Of a DNA stretch of 37,866 nt, positions 1 to 7,496 are shown piece after piece (within the stretch, counting starts at the first letter, position 1; each line of letters begins with the position of its first letter). Source of the stretch: Desulfarculaceae bacterium (GTDB lineage: Bacteria > Desulfobacterota > Desulfarculia > Desulfarculales > Desulfarculaceae); assembly GCA_027067385.1 (NCBI GenBank), contig JAMOVV010000099.1:1-37866 (forward strand), given 5' to 3'. The translations under genes and the position numbers were made by a program. Below the pieces are notes generated by a model. That model was not told the DNA's origin. It searched no databases and worked only from the letters and a program-made list of their open reading frames with translations.

Positions 1-27
1 AAGGGGCCAGCGGGCGGGGCGAGGGGG

Positions 28-151
28 CGAGCAAGCGGGGCGAAGGGGCGAGCAAGCGGGGCGAAGGGGCGAGCAAGCGGGGCGAAGGGGCCAAGCAAGC
101 GGGGCGAAGGGGCCAAGCAAGCGGGGCCAAGCAAGCGGGGCGAGCGCGGGG
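28..151. repeat. G-rich tandem repeat, about 21-bp unit
   Basis: Three identical 21-bp units beginning cgagcaagcggggcg lie at 28-48, 49-69 and 70-90. They are followed by a 22-bp variant (91-112) and shorter degenerate units to about 151. Each unit carries two GGGG runs, so the + strand has many closely spaced G-tracts and could form G-quadruplexes. The array sits about 440 bp upstream of the first gene and may continue to the left of the window. No function is evident. Confidence 0.85.
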
Positions 152-590
152 GCATTCAGCCCCGGGCGTGAGCAACCGGGCGCTGCCAAGGCAAACAGGG
201 GTCTGGGTCGGGCCGACGAGATAAATCAACCACAACCGAATACAACAGCGGCAACCGGGCGTCAGCTTGGCGGTATGAGCCCGGCTGTGACCAAGTGGGC
301 CTGCGACGTGAGCGGGCAGGGCGTAGATTGCGCTGCTCCAGGCGCCGGCCCGGCTGGCTGGCCCTATACCCCGGGCCCGCGTGAATACCCTGTGATCAAC
401 CACCGGCCGGCCGCGGCCGGTTATGCCGCCCCCCGCTTGGTCTCCGGCGGCGCCTGGCAACCACGCGCCACCGCGCGGTCGCGCACTAACCCTTGGGAAA
501 TAACCTCGATATCTGGTAATCTACATAATTCGCACGAGGTAGGGTTGGCCCCAGCGGCCGTCACCCCACCAGTGGTTCAAGGGGCGGCCA
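152..590. other. Non-coding stretch before the export operon
   Basis: There is no convincing gene here. The only long open frame (275-721, +) has low-complexity Pro/Gly/Arg/His-rich content and runs into the permease gene in another frame. A more AT-rich patch at about 490-535 is the likely promoter region of the downstream operon. The rest is GC-rich sequence without recognised structure. Confidence 0.5.
493..522 (+). promoter_or_regulatory. Possible promoter of the export operon
   Basis: TTGGGA (493-498) and TAATCT (517-522) are 18 bp apart, in the one AT-rich patch upstream of the permease gene; CATAAT at 524-529 is an alternative -10. Both boxes are imperfect, so this is only a suggestion. 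It fits a sigma70-type promoter about 70 bp before the TTG start at 591. Confidence 0.3.
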
Positions 591-1769
591 TTGAAATTCA
601 GCGATCTACTATATATCAGCTTTCGCCAGGTGATGCGGCAACGCCGCCGCTACCTCGGCGTGGGCCTTATCATCGCCTTGGGCACCGCCGGCTTGATCCT
701 CATCATCACCGTAGGCGGTGAGGTTAAAAACAAGTTCAACCAAGACCTGGACCTCCTGGGCGGCGCAACCCTCATCCGGGTGGTCTTCGATGTCGCCCCC
801 GGCACCCGGCCCCAACAGTTCTACCCCGATACCGTCAAGGCGGTGCGGGCCATGAAGTACGTGGCCACCGCCACCGTCATGGCCGTCAAGCCTACCCCGG
901 CCACCAGCCCCGGCCGCGATATGCCCCACTTCCGCCTGGTGGGCGTGGACGGCCAATACTGGAGCGCCGTGAGCCTGCAGGCCTCCCACGGCCGCGTCTT
1001 CAACGACCAGGACGTGGCCGAGCGCCGGCGCATCTGCGTCATCGGCGGCGAGGTGGCCCGCGATATCTTCGGCCGCACCGACGTGGTGGGACGCAACCTG
1101 GTGATCGACCGCGACACCTATCTCATCGTGGGAGTGCTCGACATCCTCAAGCAGGGCGCCCATCTGCACACCGCCTTTTTGCCCATCACCACCGCCCAGG
1201 ACCGCATCCAGGACATCAGCCCGCCCAACCGCCTCTTTGTGCGAGTGCGCACCTTCAACCACGTGGAACAAGTGGCCGCCAAACTGCCCGAGGTAATCAC
1301 CGCCCGGCAGTCGGTGCGCGGCCTGTCCATCATCGTGGCCTGGGTGCGCCTCAAGCGGGTCCAGAACGTGGCCTTTCTCATCGAGTCCTTTGTCCTGGTC
1401 TCCACCTTCGCCGCCCTGGTCCTGGGTGGCTTTGGCATCTGGAACATGATGATGGCCGCGGTACGCAACCGCACCCGGGAGATCGGGCTCAAAAAAGCCA
1501 TGGGAGCCGAGGACCGCGACATCCTGGCCCAGTTCCTGGCCGAGTCCATGGTCCTGAGCCTGGGCGCGGTTACCGTGGGCATCATTCTAGGCAGGATAGG
1601 GGTGGAACTCACCAGCCTATGGCTCGGCACCCATCCGCCGGAATCCCTGTTCTTCACCGCCGTGGGGATGGGGCTGGCCTTTGCCTTGATCATCGGAGTG
1701 GGCGCCGGGCTCTACCCCTCCATGCAGGCCGCCCGCATGCAGGTGGTTTACGCGTTACGTTATGAATAG
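591..1769 (+). CDS. MacB/FtsX-family ABC transporter permease
   Basis: This 392-residue inner-membrane subunit of a type VII (MacB/LolCE-like) ABC exporter has the expected topology. There is one N-terminal membrane segment (about 22-42), a large periplasmic domain (about 43-255), and three C-terminal segments (about 262-285, 318-338, 352-377). An FtsX-type cytoplasmic loop with REIGLKKAMGA lies between segments 2 and 3. The start is TTG at 591. Its 3' end overlaps the ATPase start by 8 bp, so the two are translationally coupled. Unlike MacB, where ATPase and permease are one chain, here they are separate. Such systems use ATP in the cytoplasm to push periplasmic substrates through a TolC channel; the substrate cannot be told from sequence. 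Confidence 0.88.
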   Translation: MKFSDLLYISFRQVMRQRRRYLGVGLIIALGTAGLILIITVGGEVKNKFNQDLDLLGGATLIRVVFDVAPGTRPQQFYPDTVKAVRAMKYVATATVMAVKPTPATSPGRDMPHFRLVGVDGQYWSAVSLQASHGRVFNDQDVAERRRICVIGGEVARDIFGRTDVVGRNLVIDRDTYLIVGVLDILKQGAHLHTAFLPITTAQDRIQDISPPNRLFVRVRTFNHVEQVAAKLPEVITARQSVRGLSIIVAWVRLKRVQNVAFLIESFVLVSTFAALVLGGFGIWNMMMAAVRNRTREIGLKKAMGAEDRDILAQFLAESMVLSLGAVTVGIILGRIGVELTSLWLGTHPPESLFFTAVGMGLAFALIIGVGAGLYPSMQAARMQVVYALRYE

Positions 1770-2484
1770 CGACACCCTAAAACGCACCACCGACTTTAAC
1801 GCCTTGGTGGAGGTCGAAGGCCTCAACAAGACCTACACCACCGAAGCCGGCGAGTTCCAGGTGCTCAAAAATGTCAATCTCACCCTGCATCCCGGTGAGA
1901 TGGTCTCCATCATGGGGCCCAGCGGCAGCGGCAAGTCCAGCCTGCTGTTCATCCTGGGGCTCTTCCAGCCGCCCAGCGGCGGACGCTATCGGGTCACCGG
2001 CCGCGACGTGCTGGCCCTGGACCGGGCCGAACAAGCCGACTTCCGGCGCAACAGCATCGGCTTCGTGTTCCAAAGCTGCGACCTGCTGGATCACTCCACG
2101 GTCTTTGAAAACCTGGAGTTCCCGCTCATCTACGGCGGGGTGGCCAAGGCCGACCGTCCCGACATGATCCGCGAGGCGCTCAACCGGGTCAACCTGGGAC
2201 ACCGTATTTATCACCCGGCCAATTTCCTCTCCGGCGGTGAGCGCCAGCGGGTGGCCGTGGCCCGCGCCCTGGTCAACGACCCGCCGTTTATCCTGGCCGA
2301 CGAGCCCACTGGCCAACTGGACACCAAGAACGGTAAGATGGTAATGGACCATTTCGAGCATATTGTCCAAGAGTCGGGCAAGGCGGTGCTGGTGGTGACC
2401 CACGACCCCGAGGTGGGTCAACGCTGCCATCGTCTTTGTGTACTGCGCGATGGAGAGTTGCATGAGTCGCCGTCCGGCAACTAA
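1762..2484 (+). CDS. ABC transporter ATP-binding protein (LolD/MacB type)
   Basis: The 240-residue nucleotide-binding subunit pairs with the upstream permease. It shows Walker A GPSGSGKSS at about 52-60, a Q-loop in FVFQS near 104, the signature LSGGERQ near 155-161, Walker B with FILADEPTG near 176-184, and the H-loop VTHD near 213. All catalytic elements are present and the length is normal for the LolD/MacB family. The ATG at 1762 overlaps the permease stop, and the TolC-like gene overlaps its 3' end, so the four genes are one transcript. It powers export by dimerising at the inner face of the membrane. LolD is less likely because no LolC/LolE pair or lipoprotein-carrier gene is adjacent. 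Confidence 0.92.
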   Translation: MNSDTLKRTTDFNALVEVEGLNKTYTTEAGEFQVLKNVNLTLHPGEMVSIMGPSGSGKSSLLFILGLFQPPSGGRYRVTGRDVLALDRAEQADFRRNSIGFVFQSCDLLDHSTVFENLEFPLIYGGVAKADRPDMIREALNRVNLGHRIYHPANFLSGGERQRVAVARALVNDPPFILADEPTGQLDTKNGKMVMDHFEHIVQESGKAVLVVTHDPEVGQRCHRLCVLRDGELHESPSGN

Positions 2485-3802
2485 ACCGAAACACCCGCCG
2501 TGGCCCCGCCGAGTCTGGGTCCTGGCCTGGGCCCTGGTCCTTTTGACCACCTCGGTGGCCGGGGCCGCCGTGGTCCAAAAGGACCTGCCCCAGCCGGCGG
2601 ATTTTCGCCAGTGCCTGCAATGGGCCCTGAAGCACTCCCCCCGGCTGCAAAAAAGCGCCCTGGAGATCAAGGTGCGCAAGCTCAGCGAATGGGACGCCAA
2701 GTGGGCCTTCGTGCCCTCGGTGCACATGCAGTCGCGCTACTTCTTCGGCCGGCCCGAGCAATCCGGCCGTCCCTACGAGCTGAAGTTCACCACCGGGACC
2801 TACAACCCGGTGGGGGCCTATTTCTCCCTGCAGGCCAACCGCCTGGTGAGCCGTATCGCCGTGGTGGCCCACGTGGGCGGCATCGAGGCCGTGCTCGCCC
2901 GCCTGGCCAAAAGCTTCCTGAAACTGCACGCCCTGCAAAACCGCATCCAACTGGCCGAGGACCGCATCGCCCTGGCCCGGCGGGTGTTGGCCTATACCAA
3001 GAGCCTGCGCAAATCCGGCTCGGCCACCGGGCTGCAGGTGGAGGTGGCCGAACAGACCCTGGAGGTGGCCCAGGCCCGGGCCATGAGCTTGGCGGTGGCC
3101 CGCCAGGCCGCCCTGAACCAGGTGAAGGTGCTCATGGGCATGGACCCCAGCCTCAAGCTGGCCCTGGACCTGCCGGCCGGGCTGCAGCAGGTGATCGGCT
3201 CCTTTGACCCCAAGAAAAACGGCCTGGACCAGGCGCGGCGCCACAGCCTGGAGCTCAAGGTGCAGCGCCTCAAGGAACAACTGCAGGCCATGAACATCAC
3301 CCTGGCCTACACCAAGTTCCTGCCCACCTTTCACATGACCCTGGAAAACCCCGACCCGCTCACCGCGGAAAACGAAAACGCCCTGTACTTCTCGGTGGGC
3401 ATCGAGCTGGCCATCTGGGAAGGGTTCAAGCAGGTGCGTAACGTCCAGCGGCAGCGCATGATCTTGCAGCAGTTCAAGCAGGAACGCCGGCAAAAGGAGC
3501 TGAGCGTAACCGCGCTGTGGCAGGGGGCCCGCGACCGGGTGAGCCAAACCCGGGCCGCGCTCAAGCTGGCCAGCACCCGCGAGAGGCTCACCGGCCTGCG
3601 TGAGCGGGAGGCGCTCATCGCCTACCAGGTGCAACAGACCACCTTCCCGGCTTTCGCGGCCCGGCGCATGAGCCACCTGGAGGCGCGCGGCACCTTGACC
3701 CAAAGCGAATTGGCCTATCACGAGGCCCTGGTGGACCTGCGCCGGCTCACCGGCGACCTGCTGCGCACCCACCTGACAGTAGGGAGTAAGGATTTTGAAT
3801 AG
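2462..3802 (+). CDS. TolC-family outer membrane efflux protein
   Basis: This 446-residue protein is the outer-membrane channel of a tripartite exporter. Residues 1-36 form a signal peptide with an Arg-rich start and a hydrophobic core ending near AGAA. The rest is helical, with the duplicated long-helix pattern of the OEP family, rich in Ala, Leu, Gln and Arg, and the segment beginning FRQCLQWALKHSP is the usual first helix. The start at 2462 is chosen because GGAGAG lies just upstream; an in-frame ATG at 2438 would put extra polar residues before the signal peptide. It overlaps the ATPase stop by 23 bp and the adaptor start by 8 bp. Divergence from TolC itself is high, so the family call rests on signal peptide, helical pattern and context. 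Confidence 0.8.
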   Translation: MSRRPATKPKHPPWPRRVWVLAWALVLLTTSVAGAAVVQKDLPQPADFRQCLQWALKHSPRLQKSALEIKVRKLSEWDAKWAFVPSVHMQSRYFFGRPEQSGRPYELKFTTGTYNPVGAYFSLQANRLVSRIAVVAHVGGIEAVLARLAKSFLKLHALQNRIQLAEDRIALARRVLAYTKSLRKSGSATGLQVEVAEQTLEVAQARAMSLAVARQAALNQVKVLMGMDPSLKLALDLPAGLQQVIGSFDPKKNGLDQARRHSLELKVQRLKEQLQAMNITLAYTKFLPTFHMTLENPDPLTAENENALYFSVGIELAIWEGFKQVRNVQRQRMILQQFKQERRQKELSVTALWQGARDRVSQTRAALKLASTRERLTGLREREALIAYQVQQTTFPAFAARRMSHLEARGTLTQSELAYHEALVDLRRLTGDLLRTHLTVGSKDFE

Positions 3803-4778
3803 ACCCCACGCCGCGGCCTGGCTGGCCCTGGCGGCCTTGGCGGCGATGGTCGCGTGGTCGCCCGGGGCCGTGGCCGAGACCAAGAAGCCGGCCGCCGCAG
3901 CGGCCCCCACCGGTGACCGGATCGTGTTTTCCGGCAAGGTCTACTGCTCGCTGGTGCGGGCGGTGCCGCTGCCCTTTCATGGCATCATCGAACAACTGCG
4001 GGTGCGCTCCGGCCAAAAGGTGGCCCAGGGCGAGATACTGGTCACTTATCGGTTGTCGCCGGTATCGGTGCTGCAGCTCACCCGGCGCTTGAATCCCAGC
4101 GAGATCGACCAGATTCTGGTGCAACTGGCCAGGGTGGACCGGGCCATGGACGAGGCCAAGCTCAAGGTGCAACAGGCCCAGAACCTGGCCGGCCAGGACC
4201 TGGCTCCGCCGGAGGGGCTGCAACGGGCCCGCCGCGCCCTGAACCTGGTGCGTCGTCAACGCGCGGCCTTGATTTCGCAGCTAAACAGCGCCCGCCAACT
4301 GGCCAAGCAGGACCGCGAGCTGGTGGCCAGCCTGCTGGGCGGCCGGGCGCCGGTGGGCCAGGTACCCGACACCGCGGCCTTGGTGTCGCCCATCGCGGGC
4401 CACGTCATCTGGGTGCATCCCGATCTGCGGCCCGGGGCGGAGATGAAACCCACCAACCCGGCCGTGGTCATCGGGGTGATGCAGCCCATGGTGGTCCGAT
4501 CCCAGGTGCACGAGATCGAGGCGCTCAAGCTGTCCCTGGGCGACAAGGCCGAGGTGCGGGTGGAGTCGCTGCCCGGCCAGGTCTTCATGGCTCGGATAAG
4601 CCGCATCGCCTGGTCGCCGGTGACCCTGGACCCGCGCAAGCCCTCCTACTACCAGGTGGAGCTGGTACTGGACAACCCCAAACTGGCCCTGAAGATGGGG
4701 CTCAAGGCCCAGGTGACGGTCGTCCCCAAACCGAGGGTCAAGCCGCCGCCGGCCGGGACGGCTCCCAGCGGCGGCTAG
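3795..4778 (+). CDS. HlyD/MacA-like periplasmic adaptor protein
   Basis: The 327-residue adaptor would bridge the inner-membrane ABC permease and the TolC-like channel. An N-terminal signal or anchor (about 1-28) is followed by an Ala/Pro/Lys-rich linker. A first lipoyl-like half follows, containing IIEQLRVRSGQKVAQGEIL. Next comes a helical hairpin (about 95-180) rich in Gln, Arg and Ala, the returning lipoyl half with SPIAGHVIWVHPDLRPGAEM, and a beta-barrel domain. The start is TTG at 3795, preceded by AGGGAG and TAAGGA, overlapping the previous stop. The C-terminus is a Lys/Pro tail. Fourth position after permease, ATPase and channel is unusual, since macA normally comes first. The family call is good; the substrate is unknown. 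Confidence 0.85.
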   Translation: MNRPHAAAWLALAALAAMVAWSPGAVAETKKPAAAAAPTGDRIVFSGKVYCSLVRAVPLPFHGIIEQLRVRSGQKVAQGEILVTYRLSPVSVLQLTRRLNPSEIDQILVQLARVDRAMDEAKLKVQQAQNLAGQDLAPPEGLQRARRALNLVRRQRAALISQLNSARQLAKQDRELVASLLGGRAPVGQVPDTAALVSPIAGHVIWVHPDLRPGAEMKPTNPAVVIGVMQPMVVRSQVHEIEALKLSLGDKAEVRVESLPGQVFMARISRIAWSPVTLDPRKPSYYQVELVLDNPKLALKMGLKAQVTVVPKPRVKPPPAGTAPSGG

Positions 4779-4820
4779 GCCCGGCCAAGCAAGGCGGGCC
4801 GGGACCAACGCCTCAAGATG

Positions 4821-4857
4821 ACCCGGCCGGGAAAGACGATCCCGGCCGGGTTGGTTT
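4821..4857 (+). terminator. Terminator between convergent genes
   Basis: A perfect 11-bp stem, ACCCGGCCGGG (4821-4831) with CCCGGCCGGGT (4841-4851), encloses a 9-nt loop and is followed by TGGTTTT. It lies 43 bp after the adaptor stop and 13 bp before the end of the opposing gene, so it probably serves both directions, better for the + strand. Confidence 0.8.
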
Positions 4858-4869
4858 TGGCGGGTCGCC

Positions 4870-5556
4870 CTAGAAGCGGTAGGCCACCCCCACCGAGAAG
4901 ACGGGGTAGAATTGGAGCATGCTCAGGTCGTCTTCGATCTTTTTGGCCTCGATGTCCAGCTGCTCTTGCAGCCCGGGCACCAGGGCGGCGTTGGCGGCGC
5001 TGAGCCCCACGGCGGGACTGCCCCACCACATGACACCCACGTCCAGGTGGAAAGACCAGTGGCCGGCCTGGTCGAAGTCCGCGCCATAGCCAAAGCCGAT
5101 GTAGGGCGCGAACTGGTTGAAATTGGCGTCGGCCTGCATCTCGCCCAGGGTGGCGCCCAGGTAGGACTGCTCACCGATGGTGTATAGCTTATCCGGCTTG
5201 GGGGTGGTGCGGGCGTTGATGTCGTGGCTGTTGATTATCACCCCGCCGGTGAGGCGAAAGCCGCTGCCGCCGGGGTGCCAGTCCATGAAGAGCCCCAGGG
5301 TATACAGGCCCATGGCGAAGTCGTATTTCATTTCGTCTATGGTAACGCCGTAGGACCAGCGCATGGCGCCCAGGCCCACGCGGGCGTGCAGGTAGTCGTT
5401 GATGCCGATGTCCAGGTCCACGCCCAGGCCCAGGGTGCCCACTTTTACGGCGGCCGAAACCTCGCCTGGTTCCGTGGCTTGGGATGCCAGGGGACAGATG
5501 GCCATGGTAATCACCAAGGTCAAAGCTGCGATGCTTAGCGAGAGGCTCTTCTTCAT
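4870..5556 (-). CDS. Outer-membrane beta-barrel protein, unknown function
   Basis: This 228-residue exported protein has a clear signal peptide (about 1-27, MKKSLSLSIAALTLV then a small-residue cleavage site near SQA). Alternating polar and hydrophobic residues typical of a transmembrane beta-barrel follow, with repeated GLGVDLDIGINDYLHARVG-like strands. The chain ends in VGVAYRF; the C-terminal Phe is the usual Bam assembly signal. A charged insert near 180-205 (DIEAKKIEDD) is probably an extracellular or periplasmic loop. Start ATG has AAAGGAC upstream. It is a single-gene unit with its own candidate promoter. It resembles small 8-10-strand OmpW/OmpA-like barrels in size, but I cannot assign a substrate or family name. 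Confidence 0.75.
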   Translation of the reverse strand: MKKSLSLSIAALTLVITMAICPLASQATEPGEVSAAVKVGTLGLGVDLDIGINDYLHARVGLGAMRWSYGVTIDEMKYDFAMGLYTLGLFMDWHPGGSGFRLTGGVIINSHDINARTTPKPDKLYTIGEQSYLGATLGEMQADANFNQFAPYIGFGYGADFDQAGHWSFHLDVGVMWWGSPAVGLSAANAALVPGLQEQLDIEAKKIEDDLSMLQFYPVFSVGVAYRF

Positions 5557-5615
5557 TAGTAATGTCCTTTCGGTTGGCTTGTGTGGGCACAGTCGCTATG
5601 GCCACGCTTATGTTT

Positions 5616-5645
5616 GACTTACGGTATACCGATGGCGATTGTCAA
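5616..5645 (-). promoter_or_regulatory. Candidate promoter with palindrome, beta-barrel gene
   Basis: On the minus strand TTGACA (5645-5640) is followed after 18 bp by TAAGTC (5621-5616), or after 17 bp by GTAAGT. The perfect palindrome CGGTATACCG at 5622-5631 sits just upstream of the -10 and could be an operator. The start codon is about 60 bp downstream. Confidence 0.5.
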
Positions 5646-6230
5646 GAAAAAAGGGATATTAAAGATAGGAATTAAAACTAATCAGTGGGTAGTAAACGGG
5701 TTAAAATGGCGGAAAACGCGACAAAGGTATAGATAGCATTTTGACATTTGGGGTGGTAAGTAGCCACTGGCGTACAGGAGAATGTAGCGATATTCGGAGC
5801 AAAAAAATAGTGGTGGAAGCTAAATGCCCCGATTAAAACGGAGTAACGGTACGGCACCCTTGAAAGGATCGTCCCCGCGGCCACCACAAAACGAGGACGT
5901 TGCCACTGGTATCCTCAAAATAACCACGGGGATCAAAAGGGCGTCAGGGACGCCAAAAGGCTGGGGCACGCATCTGAAAAAAATTGATCCCGCCGGGATG
6001 TGGTGTTCAAATCCATGGTGAGAAAGAAGTCATTTTGGGGGTTGTTGCCGCAGGCTATGTACAGGAAAAAGTGACACCGCGCAGCGGCCGTTATCTACTT
6101 ATTGCCGGGCAAGCGATCTTCCGGCTTAGCGGAAAGTGGTGCATGGTAATAAAGATGTATCACCGTAAGGACAAATATTTAATCGAGTGCGAACGTGGTT
6201 CTTATATTGCAACGAGAGGCCGGCCTCCAC
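5646..6230. other. Gene-empty, AT-richer stretch beside tRNA-Leu
   Basis: This stretch is visibly richer in A and T than all its neighbours. Its small open frames (5678-5887 -, 5824-6021 +, 5984-6337 +) show no family motif, no good ribosome-binding site, and in the last case run through the tRNA gene. It may be decayed foreign DNA left beside a tRNA, or simply a long spacer. I see no intact gene, repeat array or integrase in it. Confidence 0.5.
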
Positions 6231-6259
6231 AAGAAAAGGCCGCCCCGAGGGGCAGCCTT
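6231..6259 (-). terminator. Terminator of tRNA-Leu
   Basis: On the minus strand a stem AAGGCtGCCCC / GGGGCgGCCTT with a 2-nt loop is followed by TTTTCTT. It lies 32 bp after the 3' end of tRNA-Leu in the right orientation. Confidence 0.8.
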
Positions 6260-6264
6260 CTCGT

Positions 6265-6300
6265 TTGGCTGGTGCTGAAAGCTGGTTGGCTGGTGCCGAA
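6265..6300. repeat. 15-bp direct repeat including the tRNA 3' end
   Basis: ttggctggtgctgaa (6265-6279) and ttggctggtgccgaa (6286-6300) differ at one base. The second copy contains the CCA end and last acceptor bases of tRNA-Leu. It could be a local duplication or the trace of an integration at the tRNA 3' end. Confidence 0.6.
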
Positions 6301-6377
6301 GGGGAGACTCGAACTCCCACGGGTGTGCACCCACTAGACCCTGAACCTAGCGCGTCTACCAATTCCGCCACTTCGGC
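6291..6377 (-). tRNA. tRNA-Leu (anticodon CAG)
   Basis: This is an 87-nt gene including an encoded CCA. The acceptor arms GCCGAAG and CTTCGGC pair perfectly. A long variable arm (class II tRNA), the GTTCGAGTC T-loop region and the anticodon loop TTCAGGG, giving anticodon CAG, are all visible. It reads CUG codons, which are abundant in this GC-rich DNA. Upstream is a good promoter and downstream an intrinsic terminator, so it is a monocistronic unit. Confidence 0.96.
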
Positions 6378-6404
6378 TTGAATACTTGCCAGGCACCGGC
6401 CAGA

Positions 6405-6433
6405 AATCTATAATCGACCCTTGTTGTTGTCAA
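6405..6433 (-). promoter_or_regulatory. Promoter of tRNA-Leu
   Basis: On the minus strand TTGACA (6433-6428) and TAGATT (6410-6405) are separated by 17 bp, about 28 bp before the mature tRNA 5' end. TATAGA at a 15-bp spacing is an alternative -10. The perfect -35 box and the position support this. Confidence 0.65.
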
Positions 6434-6488
6434 GGGTTTTCTAGAAGCGGCGACGCTGCCCCAAGGTTTGGAAAGGAATCGGCTGAAC

Positions 6489-7451
6489 ATGACCATCCTG
6501 TCAGGGCTGGAGAATCTGCAACAACGCTATCGCCGGCCGGTGGTGACCATCGGCAACTTCGACGGGGTGCACCTGGGCCACCAGGCCCTGTTCGCGGTGG
6601 CGGTGCGCCGGGCGCGCATCATCAAGGGCTCCACCATTGCCATGACCTTCGAGCCCCATCCCATGCGGGTGCTGCGGCCGGCGGTGAACCTGCCGCTGAT
6701 CACGCCGCTGGAACAAAAACTCAAGCTGATCCTGGCCTGCGGCATCGACGTGGTGGTCTGCGCCCGCTTTGACGAGGACTTCGCCCAGCTCTCGGCCGAT
6801 GATTTCGTGGAAAAGCTCTTGATCGGGCGCATGGGCATGGCCGAGGTGGTCATCGGCCACGACTTCACCTTTGGACGCCGGGGACTGGGTGACGCCGACC
6901 TGCTGCGAGCCAAGGCCGCTGAGTTGGGGTTCGAGGTGCACGAGGTGGGGCCGGTGCTGGTGGAGGGAGGGGCGGTGAGCTCCACCCGGGTCCGCCAGGT
7001 GGTGAAGGATTGCGACATGGCCGCGGCCCGTCACCTCTTGGGCCGGCACTACCAGGTGGCCGGCCGGGTGGTGGCCGGGCACGGGCGCGGCGGCAAGCTG
7101 CTGGGTTTTCCCACCGCCAACCTGAAGGTGGTGGACGAGTTGTTGCCCGGCCCGGGGGTGTACGCGGTCCTGGTGGAGCGGGAAGGCGGCGACAAGGTGA
7201 TGGGGGTCAACAATATCGGCTCCAATCCCACTTTTGAAGACGGTGGCCTGAACGTGGAGACCCACTTACTGGATTTCGCGGGCGACCTATACGGCGAGGA
7301 GATCATCTTGCATTTCGTGGAGCACCTGCGGCCCGAAAAGCGTTTTAGCTCGCCGGAGGAGCTGGCCGCCCAGATCGGCCGCGACGTGGAGCAGGCCCGG
7401 CAGTCCCTGGGGCCCTGGCTCCAGGGGGAGCGCGATATCCTGCGCGACTGA
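6489..7451 (+). CDS. ribF: Bifunctional riboflavin kinase / FAD synthetase
   Basis: This 320-residue cytoplasmic enzyme phosphorylates riboflavin to FMN and adenylates FMN to FAD. The N-terminal nucleotidyltransferase domain has GNFDGVHLGHQ near residues 22-32 and GHDFTFGRRGLGD near 125-137, followed by SSTRVR. The C-terminal flavokinase domain starts near 180 with GFPTANL, and NIGSNPTF follows. Length and domain order match the family. ATG 6489 is preferred because AAAGGA precedes it; a TTG 21 bp upstream is less likely. It is alone on its strand, without the truB-rpsO neighbours common elsewhere. Its FMN feeds RnfG and RnfD, whose flavin is attached by ApbE encoded at 22434-23453. Confidence 0.96.
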   Translation: MTILSGLENLQQRYRRPVVTIGNFDGVHLGHQALFAVAVRRARIIKGSTIAMTFEPHPMRVLRPAVNLPLITPLEQKLKLILACGIDVVVCARFDEDFAQLSADDFVEKLLIGRMGMAEVVIGHDFTFGRRGLGDADLLRAKAAELGFEVHEVGPVLVEGGAVSSTRVRQVVKDCDMAAARHLLGRHYQVAGRVVAGHGRGGKLLGFPTANLKVVDELLPGPGVYAVLVEREGGDKVMGVNNIGSNPTFEDGGLNVETHLLDFAGDLYGEEIILHFVEHLRPEKRFSSPEELAAQIGRDVEQARQSLGPWLQGERDILRD

Positions 7452-7463
7452 GGCGTCGCGCCA

Positions 7464-7496
7464 CGGGCCGGGTATCAACCGAACGCGCCCGGCCCG
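7464..7496. terminator. Possible hairpin between ribF and hflX
   Basis: CGGGCCGGG (7464-7472) can pair with CCCGGCCCG (7488-7496) across a 15-nt loop, just after the ribF stop and overlapping the end of the convergent hflX. No U-run follows in either direction, so if it terminates transcription it does so weakly. Confidence 0.35.

Noticed and set aside
28-151. CRISPR array
   Set aside because: The repeats are head-to-tail with no unique spacers and no cas genes.
275-721. 148-residue plus-strand open frame
   Set aside because: It has Pro/Gly/Arg/His-rich low-complexity content, no ribosome-binding site and runs into the permease gene in another frame.
2288-3937. 549-residue open frame on the minus strand
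   Set aside because: It lies opposite the ATPase and TolC-like genes, has Gly/Gln/His-rich composition and no motif; it is an antisense shadow of GC-rich coding DNA.
5984-6337. 117-residue open frame near tRNA-Leu
   Set aside because: Its C-terminus is a translation of the tRNA gene and terminator (KGRLELPRVCTH), so it cannot be a real gene in that form.
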